Assembly: GCA_007693395.1 (NCBI GenBank)
Contig: REDS01000102.1
Span: 1 to 51,836, forward strand
From: Balneolaceae bacterium
GTDB lineage: Bacteria > Bacteroidota > Rhodothermia > Balneolales > Balneolaceae
Reading direction: 5' to 3'
Length of the DNA stretch: 51,836 bases
Shown here: positions 35,306 to 45,500 of the stretch, one piece after another
How positions within the stretch are numbered: position 1 is the first letter of the stretch
Layout: every line of letters begins with the position of its first letter
The notes under the pieces: generated by a model
Seen by the model: the letters and a program-made list of their open reading frames with translations, nothing else
What the model was told of the DNA's origin: nothing
Database searches by the model: none
Program-made: the position numbers and the translations under genes

Positions 35306-36022
35306 ATGAGAATACTTTACATCTTTCCGCATCCTGATGACGAATCTTTTGGCCCGGCTCCGGCAATTGCTGCACAACTAAGACAGGGATTTGAAGTGCA
35401 TCTTTTAACTCTAACCAAAGGTGAAGCAACCAAACAGCGATTTAAATTAGGGCTTAACAAAGAGCAAATGGGAGAGGTTAGGTTCAAAGAGATGAAGTGC
35501 GTGGAAAAAACCCTTGGATTAACCGGCATAAAGGTGACAGATCTGCCCGATGGTGAGCTAAAGAATATCAACCCAATTGATATTGAAAAAGTGGTTGCCA
35601 ACCACATCTATGAAATCAAACCTGCTATACTAATTACCTATGCAGTTCATGGAATTAGTGGATTTCATGATCACCTCGTAACTCATGCAGTGGTTAAACG
35701 AGTGTTTTGTGAATTAAAAGATAGAAAAGACGCGGAGTTTTTAAAGAGACTGGCTCTTTATACAAGATCAGGTGAAGTTGACAACAGTGGGAAGTTCAGG
35801 CTGGAAGCCTCTACCGATGCAGAGATAAAATATACTGAACACTGTAGCGAAGCAGATATGGAAAAATTTCAGCGATCGCTGGATTGTTATGAAACGTACA
35901 AAGAGATTATTGAGAAAAGCAGGGTGCGAGAGATTGTTACGAGTGAAGTACCTTTTGAAATTTTCGGTGAAGACATTGAATCACCTTTAACAAATATTGC
36001 TGATCAGCTTAAAAGTTGGTGA
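35306..36022 (+). CDS. PIG-L family deacetylase
   Basis: A 238-residue zinc hydrolase. The N-terminus carries the hallmark PHPDDESFG (residues 8-16), and the second metal motif is HDHLVTH (121-127), in the context VHGISGFHDHLVTHAVV. PIG-L/LmbE-like enzymes remove acetyl groups from N-acetylglucosamine-containing molecules, for example in mycothiol, bacillithiol or glycolipid synthesis. No thiol-biosynthesis partner is adjacent, so the substrate is open. The C-terminus (KFQRSLDCYETYKEIIEKSRVREIV) is typical. The last 14 bases overlap, tail to tail, the beta-helix gene. Confidence 0.93.
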   Translation: MRILYIFPHPDDESFGPAPAIAAQLRQGFEVHLLTLTKGEATKQRFKLGLNKEQMGEVRFKEMKCVEKTLGLTGIKVTDLPDGELKNINPIDIEKVVANHIYEIKPAILITYAVHGISGFHDHLVTHAVVKRVFCELKDRKDAEFLKRLALYTRSGEVDNSGKFRLEASTDAEIKYTEHCSEADMEKFQRSLDCYETYKEIIEKSRVREIVTSEVPFEIFGEDIESPLTNIADQLKSW

Positions 36023-37115
36023 TACTTTTCGACTCATACCAGATTTGATCTGAGATAGAAAAATCAGGAAAAATATTACCAATCTCTTTTACCTCGCATT
36101 CATTATCACTCCAGAAATTGTTTTGCTGAACACCATTTTCCCAATTAGCACGGTTATTTTGAATCGTGTGATAGCGGCATTCCCTTGCCTCTGTAATATT
36201 TGCAGAATAAAACGCGACGTTACTCACCTCAGAGTTCGAACTGTACATAATATTGTCATTTATTCGGATATTTCTGCCACCGGCAATTCCAATACCTACC
36301 TGGCCGGGCCTTACACCCACATTTCCCTCTGCAATGATGTATCTTCCGCCTCCATCACCTAAAATAATAAACGCTCCTGAATCTGATGTACCATGGCCCC
36401 GGGCTCTGTTATAACTGATTTGCGCAGGGTCAAGCGGTAACCCATAAACCATGTGGACGGAAATCCAGTCTTCAACATCTGAGGCTCCGGCACGAAGATC
36501 ATCTCCATTTCTTTCCATTGAATTGTACCGAACCCGGATGCCCTCTCCCCGTATCTGATCAAGCTGTACAAAATTTCGGCCAATATTAAGAGCTGTATTT
36601 TTTTCAATTACGATTGGCCCCCTCGATTCGGTGGGTAATATTCCTGCAGTTACCCGTTCAAAATGACTGTTTGTAACTGTTAATCCGCGAACGTTCGCTA
36701 CACGTATGGCTCCATTTTGATTTCCATCACCAGACCCTGAATCACGAATATGCACATTATTGATTATGATATTTCTGCCTGAACGAAAGTTGATGACATT
36801 ATTCACATAATTTCTGAATTTGATATTCTCAATGGTTATGTACCTTGCAACTCCTCTAAATGCTTCACTTGTTTCATCATAACCATCCATTATTGCACCA
36901 TCCTGGCCAATCCAGCTGTTTCCTACTTTTGGATCTCTTACTGACTGCAGGTAGTGCCCACCTGAAGCTACAATGAACGTAGTGAATGGAGGATTTTGAT
37001 CGTTAGCTTCTTGAAAATTGTCGCCTACATTTAATACCACGATATTTTCATTTATGGAGTTACTGCACGCAACTATTGCAAATAGGAAAACGATAATTAC
37101 AATTCTGATAGCCAT
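36009..37115 (-). CDS. Right-handed beta-helix lipoprotein
   Basis: A 368-residue protein with a lipoprotein signal peptide (IVFLFAIVAC, Cys17). The body is a right-handed parallel beta-helix, seen as short repeating strands with the Asn ladder: YITIENIKFRNYVNNVINFRSGRNIIINNVHIRDSG, VRGLTVTNSHFERVTAG, EGIRVRYNSMERNGDD and RNIRINDNIMYSSNSE. The family includes pectate and alginate lyases, but no lyase catalytic Lys/Arg set was identified with confidence. Such lipoproteins probably bind or process polysaccharide at the cell surface. The gene shares its 3' end with the PIG-L gene and is followed on the minus strand by 14 bp of overlap. Confidence 0.85.
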   Translation of the reverse strand: MAIRIVIIVFLFAIVACSNSINENIVVLNVGDNFQEANDQNPPFTTFIVASGGHYLQSVRDPKVGNSWIGQDGAIMDGYDETSEAFRGVARYITIENIKFRNYVNNVINFRSGRNIIINNVHIRDSGSGDGNQNGAIRVANVRGLTVTNSHFERVTAGILPTESRGPIVIEKNTALNIGRNFVQLDQIRGEGIRVRYNSMERNGDDLRAGASDVEDWISVHMVYGLPLDPAQISYNRARGHGTSDSGAFIILGDGGGRYIIAEGNVGVRPGQVGIGIAGGRNIRINDNIMYSSNSEVSNVAFYSANITEARECRYHTIQNNRANWENGVQQNNFWSDNECEVKEIGNIFPDFSISDQIWYESKSITNF

Positions 37116-37234
37116 ATACCCAAAAAGCGAAGAAACTCTGTATGTAGACGTTGATCGGAATGAAATAACTAAAAAAAAAGTAATCTTGCAATAAGGGATT
37201 CTACTATAAAGAAATTTTAATAATTATCGTCAGG

Positions 37235-38155
37235 TTAATCGCTATACATTTTGTGTACAATTAACATATGTGGCAAAGTGAGTACACTTATTAAAATAAA
37301 CATGAGCGTAAAAAACATATCCTGAACTCCAAAAGCATTCTGTAGGTAAACAAGAATTAAAAGGCCAAATATAGAAATCAGCGTGAAAGGGAGGGAGAGT
37401 TTATAAAATTTGAATAAGCTGAGCGATTTATTTTTTGCCTTAAAATATTCCCTCATCTCATTGATGTGGCCAGCTGAGTGCCAAATTGCAAAATAGAGTG
37501 CAAAGCCTATTAACGGCCCTGCAAAATAAAAAAGAGCCAAGAGAGTAATTGTATCAGCAATGTAAAGGCGGCTGTTTGAAAACACACCTTTAGTGATCCC
37601 TAAAACTGTAATGGCAAGGTAAATGGATAATCCTGAGTAGATTACCAAAGATGGATCAGAAATCAGAGGTGTTAGCGATCCTACTGAAATATTCATGGCT
37701 TGTTCAAGGATAGGGTAAGTTACAGAGATATCAGAAAAAATGATCAGCAAGATGATATATAAGCCACGAATTAAATGCCAAAACCAAGAAAATGAAGTAT
37801 TTTCTGATAAGTACTCCTCCATATCGGCCTGGCCAAAATGATAGATTGAGATGACGAGAAAAATAAACATTCCCGCAATCGGGTAAAAAATCCATACAGC
37901 ACCAAGAATAAACATTAACAGTAGATAGCTCCCATAAAACAGGAGCTGATCTTTGAACTTCAACTCAATATTGAATATCTCGGCTGCCATAATATGGTCT
38001 ATGGCTCCATGTGGTATACCAATTAGAAAAACACTGACAATAACAACCCAAGGTGCAATTACACTATTTAATTCAGGAGATAATAGAGAGAGCAAAATGA
38101 ATAAAAAACTTACCGGATAAGCCACCGCAAGAAAATGTTTGGATGCTCTAAACAT
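37235..38155 (-). CDS. blh: Beta-carotene 15,15'-dioxygenase, Brp/Blh family
   Basis: A 306-residue polytopic membrane enzyme that splits beta-carotene into two retinal molecules. The conserved histidines of the family are all visible: H49 and H54 (GIPHGAIDHIMA), H106 (YHFGQADME), H226 and H230 (IWHSAGHINEM), H296 and H301 (LPHMLIVHK), which coordinate the iron centre. About seven to nine membrane helices can be drawn. It lies 1 bp after the crtY stop on the same strand, so the two are an operon: CrtY makes beta-carotene and Blh makes retinal. A rhodopsin that would use the retinal is not in the window. Confidence 0.95.
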   Translation of the reverse strand: MFRASKHFLAVAYPVSFLFILLSLLSPELNSVIAPWVVIVSVFLIGIPHGAIDHIMAAEIFNIELKFKDQLLFYGSYLLLMFILGAVWIFYPIAGMFIFLVISIYHFGQADMEEYLSENTSFSWFWHLIRGLYIILLIIFSDISVTYPILEQAMNISVGSLTPLISDPSLVIYSGLSIYLAITVLGITKGVFSNSRLYIADTITLLALFYFAGPLIGFALYFAIWHSAGHINEMREYFKAKNKSLSLFKFYKLSLPFTLISIFGLLILVYLQNAFGVQDMFFTLMFILISVLTLPHMLIVHKMYSD

Positions 38156-38156
38156 A

Positions 38157-39335
38157 TCAGGCTCCGGTAAAGATTCGGTGCTTCATTTTATAAATGGATT
38201 TGAAAAATGGGGTATATGGAAGAGTGGAAAAAATGGATAGCTCCTGGAAAATATTTGTCTTTTCTTCAAGAAAGCGAAGTATAGAGTCGAACCTGTTTTT
38301 TTTGAAAAGATTATGGAAAATTTTTAATGAAATGGCATGATCTGTGTTAAGTATGTTCAGAAGCATCATATCATAAACCCTGAACCTGTACGATGACGAT
38401 TTAGTAACAGATGGCTTTTTATTTTGCTCTAATGCAGATACAATTTCTCTTGACTGATTATGGATTCGAATGAACGTGTAACCGGTTGTTGGTTTGGTTA
38501 AGCCGCCCACCGTGCCAACATTCATTATATTATCGCAATACCATGTATCAAACTTTCGATCTTCCATAGGGATAGCACCTTTCTCTTTTCTTACCACATT
38601 ATAATCACCTTGGTTTAGTTGGTACCTGCTTTTTAAATAATCCTCAATTTCTGCCTCGTACTCATTTTCATTAAGCAGTTCGTCAGAAAAGATAGTGTAC
38701 TCTACCAAAGCTGTATTGTTTGCGGTTGGCAAGACATACATAAATGTAACCCCATTCTTTTGGGGTACATTAAAGTCCATAAAAACTGCTTTATTAGGGT
38801 TAAACACAGCCCCATTTGTTTCAATTTCCCAGCCTATGAAGTGCTGAATAAGAGAAACATCTACTTTAGAATTTTTAAATCCCGGTGATGGCTTTACACT
38901 CTGAAAAACAATTGGCGCTTCGAAGGTGCCAGCCTCAGTTTCAACAACTCCGAAATTATTGCTGCTGTTGAAAGAGTTAATTGAAGTTTCAAGAAAGGTA
39001 ATATTGGGTAACTCTTTTGCTTTTTTAATGATGACTGAAGCATAATCCCCATTTCGAATGCAATTATAATGATATTCAGAGAGTACTTCAGAAAACATAT
39101 TTCCATTAGCACCAACTTCCAGTTCATTCCAGCTGTGATGAATAAAATCGCTCAGATCAAGATTTTCACTCTCCCAGTAACACCATGTTTTATCATTCAG
39201 AGGATTGATGGATTTATCCAATATAAGAATGCGTTTGTTCCTCAATATTGAGGATTGAAGAATGTACCAGATAAGTGTAAGGCCCGCTGCACCCGCTCCA
39301 GCTATAATTATATCGAACCTTGAGTTGCGCTCCAT
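38157..39335 (-). CDS. crtY: Lycopene beta-cyclase
   Basis: A 392-residue flavoprotein of the CrtY family that forms the beta-ionone rings of beta-carotene from lycopene. The N-terminal dinucleotide fold is FDIIIAGAGAAGLTLIWYIL (residues 7-26), followed by ILDKSINPLNDKTWCYWE, the W-rich family signature. Later landmarks are FIGWEIETNGAVFNPNKAVFMDFNVPQ, FMYVLPTANNTALVEYT, KGAIPMED, NVGTVGGLTKPTTGYTFIRIHNQS. Length and motifs are normal. The start is ATG at 39335 with no Shine-Dalgarno. Its leader carries a predicted structured RNA and terminator (39361-39470). Other carotenoid genes (crtB, crtI) are not nearby. Confidence 0.94.
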   Translation of the reverse strand: MERNSRFDIIIAGAGAAGLTLIWYILQSSILRNKRILILDKSINPLNDKTWCYWESENLDLSDFIHHSWNELEVGANGNMFSEVLSEYHYNCIRNGDYASVIIKKAKELPNITFLETSINSFNSSNNFGVVETEAGTFEAPIVFQSVKPSPGFKNSKVDVSLIQHFIGWEIETNGAVFNPNKAVFMDFNVPQKNGVTFMYVLPTANNTALVEYTIFSDELLNENEYEAEIEDYLKSRYQLNQGDYNVVRKEKGAIPMEDRKFDTWYCDNIMNVGTVGGLTKPTTGYTFIRIHNQSREIVSALEQNKKPSVTKSSSYRFRVYDMMLLNILNTDHAISLKIFHNLFKKNRFDSILRFLEEKTNIFQELSIFSTLPYTPFFKSIYKMKHRIFTGA

Positions 39336-39352
39336 TTCGGGGTGATAAAAAA

Positions 39353-39389
39353 TTTAAAAAAAACTCCATCACATTATGTGATGGAGTTT
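39353..39389 (-). terminator. Perfect intrinsic terminator in the crtY leader
   Basis: On the minus strand, AAACTCCATCACA and TGTGATGGAGTTT form a perfect 13-bp stem (plus coordinates 361-373 and 377-389 of this region, i.e. 39361-39389) with a 3-nt loop, followed by eight T. The crtY ATG follows only about 18 nt after the T-run. It is the strongest terminator in the window, oddly placed between a leader and the gene it should serve, which suggests attenuation or the end of a separate small RNA. Confidence 0.85.
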
Positions 39390-39470
39390 GCACCTAAAGA
39401 ACAGTCTCAAAACTAAGAGACGCGTGATTTTGATTATTCACACACAAGAAAACTGTAAATCTTTGGGTGC
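39390..39470 (-). ncRNA. Predicted structured leader RNA of crtY-blh (riboswitch-like)
   Basis: Read on the minus strand, the outer stem P1 pairs 39461-39470 with 39390-39399 (GCACCCAAAG with CTTTAGGTGC, 9 of 10). Inside it, P2 pairs 39438-39443 with 39422-39427 (GTGTGA with TCACGC, loop of 10) and P3 pairs 39417-39421 with 39404-39408 (GTCTC with GAGAC, loop of 8). This is a three-way junction, followed without a gap by the perfect terminator at 39361-39389. The P2 arm can instead pair for seven bases with the first half of the terminator stem, a possible antiterminator. The fold does not match any riboswitch class I know. It was folded by eye only. Confidence 0.5.
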
Positions 39471-39550
39471 CGTTCACTAACAAAATACAATTTTTGTTTT
39501 AACAGCTGTTGTTTTGGTTTTGTTGTTATCGGGGAAAACCTTAAAATACT

Positions 39551-39571
39551 ATTGTTGCATACAGCAACAAT
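39551..39571. promoter_or_regulatory. Perfect palindrome between divergent crtY and esterase genes
   Basis: ATTGTTGC (39551-39558) and GCAACAAT (39564-39571) are perfect inverted arms around a 5-bp centre. It lies about 80 bp upstream of the crtY leader RNA and 90 bp upstream of the esterase start. A second, smaller palindrome AACAGCTGTT is at 39501-39510. Both have operator-like geometry; the 21-bp one is the better candidate. Confidence 0.45.
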
Positions 39572-39642
39572 ACATTTATAGATAATTGACATTAAGTTAA
39601 ATCATTTATTTTCAAATATATACAGAACTATAGTTCAATTGA

Positions 39643-40827
<1,185 letters not shown>

Positions 40828-40853
40828 ACTTATCGTGGCACAGGATGCAGAGT

Positions 40854-41882
40854 TTATAGTTCGGAGTAGGTTCTTTTCCCCTTAAGAAAATATTCCGATA
40901 CTATCAGGCGATTAAAGATCAGTGACTTGTATGAATCTGATGACTTTCCTTTCTCTGCATCCTTCCTTTTTTCAAGGGTACTGCTCACCATTCCATAAAA
41001 AGCGAAATGAGAGCGGATGATAGCAAAGGTTTCTGAAAATTTCCCCTGCAGGAATAAACGTGCCCCCGAAATACCATCAAGACAAAGACGAAAAAAAATT
41101 TTTATCAACACAAATCTATCCAGATTTTTCAAAAGCATGACCAGGCTGTTCCTGTAGTTATAAAAAACCTTTCGGGGCGAATTTGCCGGTAACGATCCGC
41201 CGCCGAGATGAAAAACCTCACTTTTTGGTACAGCAGCTACAATTTTCCCTTTTTTGAGACAGCGCCAGCAGAGATCAATCTCTTCCATGTGGAACTCAAA
41301 ATCTTCATCAAATCCGCCGGCTTCAAGAAATAGTTCTTTTCGGATTGCAAAGGCTGCACCTGAGGCCCAGAAAATGGGGATTTGGTCATCATACTGTCCG
41401 TTATCTTTTTCTAAAGTGTCAAACATACGTCCTCGGCAAAACGGGTAGCCCAGCCAGTCAATGAAACCACCTGAAGCTCCTGCATATTCAAAGTAATTGG
41501 GGGCTTCTTCTGACAAAATTTTTGGTTGTGCTATGGAGAGGTTTTCATCCTGAAAAGCCACATTGAGTTCAGTAAGCCAGTTTGGAGACGTCCGTACATC
41601 ATTATTTAGAAATAGTAGAATATCGCCGGCAGCATATTTCACCGCTCTGTTATTTCCACCGGCATAGCCATGATTCTGATTGAATGTTACAATCTTTATT
41701 TCAGGATAGTTGGCTTTTACCCATGTAGCAGAATCATCGGCAGAAGCATTATCTGCTATGATGATTTCCATGTTGGGATAATCTGTCTCTGCAACAGATG
41801 GTAAAAACCGTTTGAGATGATGAAGGGCATTCCAAGTCACTATAATTACGCTGAATGAAATGTGGTGCATGAATTCGTTCAA
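40854..41882 (-). CDS. Family 2 glycosyltransferase
   Basis: A 342-residue GT-A enzyme. The N-terminus has SVIIVTWNALHHLKRFLPSVAE, IIIADNASADDSATWVKANYPEIKIVTFNQNHGYAGGNNRAV and the metal-binding DILLFLNNDV, followed by the acceptor-side GGFDEDFEFHMEEIDLCWRCLKKGK. These match rhamnosyl- or glycosyl-transferases that build cell-surface polysaccharide. The C-terminal 100 residues contain no strong membrane anchor. An in-frame ATG four codons in (MHHISFSV) is a possible alternative start. It stands alone between the esterase and the phosphoesterase. Confidence 0.93.
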   Translation of the reverse strand: MNEFMHHISFSVIIVTWNALHHLKRFLPSVAETDYPNMEIIIADNASADDSATWVKANYPEIKIVTFNQNHGYAGGNNRAVKYAAGDILLFLNNDVRTSPNWLTELNVAFQDENLSIAQPKILSEEAPNYFEYAGASGGFIDWLGYPFCRGRMFDTLEKDNGQYDDQIPIFWASGAAFAIRKELFLEAGGFDEDFEFHMEEIDLCWRCLKKGKIVAAVPKSEVFHLGGGSLPANSPRKVFYNYRNSLVMLLKNLDRFVLIKIFFRLCLDGISGARLFLQGKFSETFAIIRSHFAFYGMVSSTLEKRKDAEKGKSSDSYKSLIFNRLIVSEYFLKGKRTYSEL

Positions 41883-41950
41883 AGAGTTCTAAAAAGTTTT
41901 GCAAGCTTATTCAGTATTCGTACTATACAAAAAGAATTACGTATTGAGGT

Positions 41951-42460
41951 ATGATCAAAATAGGACTTATATCAGATACTCATAACTATCTGGACCCGCA
42001 AATTAACGAATATTTCGCTGACAGAGACGAAATTTGGCACGCCGGTGATTTTGGAGCCATTAAAATTGCACAAGAACTTGAGAAAATTGCACCTGTAGTT
42101 GGCGTATATGGAAACATAGACGGCCAAGATATACGCAATCAGTACCCGCTGCATCAGCGATTTGAAAAAGAGGGAATTGATGTGTGGATGACTCATATCG
42201 GGGGAATTCCGGGCAGATATTGTATTCCAATCAAAGACATCATTGAAGATGATCCGCCCGATCTTTTTATCTGCGGCCACTCACATATCCTGAAAATTGC
42301 AAGGGATCAATCACTCAATAAAATGCTTTATATAAATCCCGGTGCAGCCGGTAAGCAAGGTTTTCAGGTTTACAGAACTATCGTTCGCTTTGCCATTCAT
42401 GAGAAAACCATCAAAGATGTGGAAGTGATAAACCTTGGAAAACTGGGTAAAGAGATTTGA
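41951..42460 (+). CDS. YfcE-type metallophosphoesterase
   Basis: A 169-residue calcineurin-like phosphodiesterase of the small YfcE/MJ0936 type. All metal-binding motifs are visible: D9-x-H11 (ISDTHNY), HAGDFGAIK, VYGNIDG, MTHIGG and the closing CGHSHILK. The substrate is unknown in this family; in vitro these act on bis-p-nitrophenyl phosphate. Its 3' end overlaps a longer reading of the downstream lipoprotein gene, but the preferred start of that gene lies 61 bp after this stop. It is probably co-transcribed with it. Confidence 0.93.
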   Translation: MIKIGLISDTHNYLDPQINEYFADRDEIWHAGDFGAIKIAQELEKIAPVVGVYGNIDGQDIRNQYPLHQRFEKEGIDVWMTHIGGIPGRYCIPIKDIIEDDPPDLFICGHSHILKIARDQSLNKMLYINPGAAGKQGFQVYRTIVRFAIHEKTIKDVEVINLGKLGKEI

Positions 42461-42521
42461 TCTTCATTCGCTAATTAGTATCATCTGCAAAAATGCAGCA
42501 GATAACTTGTTCAACTCTCCC

Positions 42522-45500
42522 ATGATTGCAGTCGGTCGTTTAAGTCACTTTGCTTTTGGTTTTCTTTTTGTATGTTCGCTTTTCATCTCAAATTGTACAA
42601 GAAAGGCCCCTCTCTTTGAAAGGCTTTCAGCTGAACGAACCGGAATTACGTTTATTAATACTGTTCAAGAGACTGAAACAAACAACGTACTAACCAATGA
42701 ATATATCTACAATGGTGCCGGAGTTGGAGTGGCTGATTTTAACGGTAACGGGCTGCCTGATCTATTTTTTGCAGGGAATGAAGTTGAAAACCGATTATAT
42801 CTGAACAGAGGGGATTTTCGGTTTGAAGACGTTTCTGATTTTTCCGGTATTTCGGGAAGTCTTGAAAAGTGGTATAGCGGTGTAACCATAGTTGATATAA
42901 ATAATAACGGCTTACCGGATATCTATTTAAGTGTAACCGGTAAACAGAACCCAGAACTCAGGCGAAATGAACTCTATATTAACAAAGGGCTGAATGAAGA
43001 TGGAATTCCCGTTTTTGAAGAGATGGCTGCCGAATTTGGACTGGATGATCCATCATATACAACGAATGCGGTTTTTTTTGATTCGAATAATAATGGGCTT
43101 TTGGATGTATACCTTCTTGTAGCATATAGCGGATCAGAAATTTCTTACACCAATATTCTGGCTCAAAGAGAATCCGATCGATTAGCCAACACAGACAAAC
43201 TCTTAAGAGCTGAATGGAGCCGGGAACTTGGCCATCTTGTATATCGGGATGTTAGCCAAGAGGCTGGTATTACAAAAGATGGCCATGGCCTTGGGGTGCA
43301 AATTGTAGATATCAATCAAAACGGATACAAAGATATTTATGTAGCTAATGATTATATCTCTGAAGACCTTTTCTGGATCAATCAGGGAGACGGCACATTC
43401 ATCAACATGGCGAACGATCTGTTTAAGCATACAAGCTATTCGGCAATGGGAACAGATATCGCGGATCTCACAAATAACGGATTGCCTGACATTTTTACCC
43501 TTGATATGCTGCCTGAAACAAACATCAGGCGTAAGATGATGGCCAATCCAAATAATTATCGAAATTATATAAATGATGCTTTTGCAGGTTTTCATCCTCA
43601 ATACACAAGAAATACACTACAGTTAAATCGCGGGAGTGTCGAAAAAAGCGGCTTACCTGTTTTTAGTGAAGTAGCATTGCTGGCTAACGTAGCTGTAACC
43701 GATTGGAGCTGGGCAGCACTCCTTGCTGATTTTGATAACAGCGGTTTTCGAGATATCTATATAACCAATGGAATACCAAGAGATGTAACCGACAAAGACT
43801 TCTGGGATGAATATGGCCGTGTTCGAAATATCATGCCCATGCGGATTGCACTCCCAAAAATTCCGGAAGTGAAAATTCCCAATTACCTTTTCAAAAACAG
43901 TGGAAACATTACCTTTGAAGATGTTACAACAGAGTGGGGTTTTGATACCCCAACGTATTCAACCGGTGCTGTTTATGTTGATCTGAACAACAACGGTGCA
44001 CTTGATCTGGTTGTAAACAATACCAATCAACCCGCTACGATCTATAGAAATCATATCATCGAAAAGGGCGATACTGAAGAAAATAACTGGCTTAAAATTG
44101 AGCTAAGTGGCTCAGATACAAACATAGATGCTCTTGGCGCCATAATAGATCTCTATTTTGGTGATGGATATCATCAGCGGCACGAGAATACGCCATATCG
44201 CGGTTATCTCTCTTCTGTTGATCCTACTCTTCACTTCGGGCTCGGAAGTTACGCAGTTGCTGATTCTGTAATAATCAGCTGGCCCAAAACAGATGAGCAC
44301 AAAAGAACTGTTATCGCAGGTGCAGAAAGTAATAGAACCATCATTGCGGATATCAGGAATGCCCTTCCATATACTCCAAATCGTCAGGAAAATTTCGAAC
44401 TCTTATTCCAAGATGTATCAGAAGAGCGTGGAATTAATTACAGACATGTTCCCAGATATTACAATGACTTTCATGAGCAGCCAACGCTTCCTTTTAAATT
44501 ATCAGAAGTTGGGCCGGCTGTTGCGGTTGGCGACTTGAATGGAAATGGACTGGAAGATATCATCATAACTGCACACTCTGTTAAAAACTGGATCATTTAC
44601 GTTCAGGAGTATGACGGCATGTTTGTGGAACAGCCATTTTTATTTGAGGGAGATCTGCCACATGTTGAGATCACTCCAACGGATGTATTACTGTTCGATG
44701 CCAATGGGAATGGAGTGAATGATGTCTACATTGTAACTGGCGGAGTTGAATATCCCAAAGATGATGAGCGTTACAGGGATCTATTTTTCGAAAATAATAG
44801 AGATGGAAGCTTTACCTACTTACCGGATGCTCTACCCGATATACGAATAAGTGGCTCGGTGGTAATTCATACAGATCTGAATAATAATGGCCTGCCTGAT
44901 CTTTTTGTAGGAGGCAGATTACATCCCGGTAGATATCCAGAGTCAGTATCGAGTACCATTCTGATCAATAACTCCGACGAGAATCGTATCAGGTTTTTTG
45001 ATGCTACCTCTGAAATTGCATCTGATCTTATCGGAATTGGTAACATAAACGATGCACATTTCTACGACGTAACCGGCAATGGAAATAAAGATCTGATTGT
45101 AGCGGGGGATTGGATGCCAATAACCATTCTGCAGAATACCAGTAATAAGCTTCAGCTTTTACGGCCAACAGGAATAGAAAAGCTTACCGGCTGGTGGAGT
45201 ACATTGCATATTGCAGATATATCAGGCAATGGTTTGCCTGACATCATTGCTGGAAATTTAGGGTTGAATTCACTTTACAAGGCTTCTGAGAATGAGCCTG
45301 TATCTGCTTACTTCGGTGATTTAACAAATGATGGCTTTTTTGAGATGATACTAACAGTTTTTAAACCAGATTCTGACGGCAATCGCAAAGAGTTTCCGGC
45401 ACATAGCAGGGAGGACTATGTTAGGATGATGCCTGGTATTATGGCGAATTTCCCAACTCATCAAGAGTTTGGAAGAGCTGCAATTAATGATCTTATTGAT

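Noticed and set aside
42435-42521. Upstream start for the FG-GAP lipoprotein
   Set aside because: It would overlap the phosphoesterase gene and bury the lipoprotein signal peptide behind 29 polar residues; the ATG at 42522 gives a normal lipobox.
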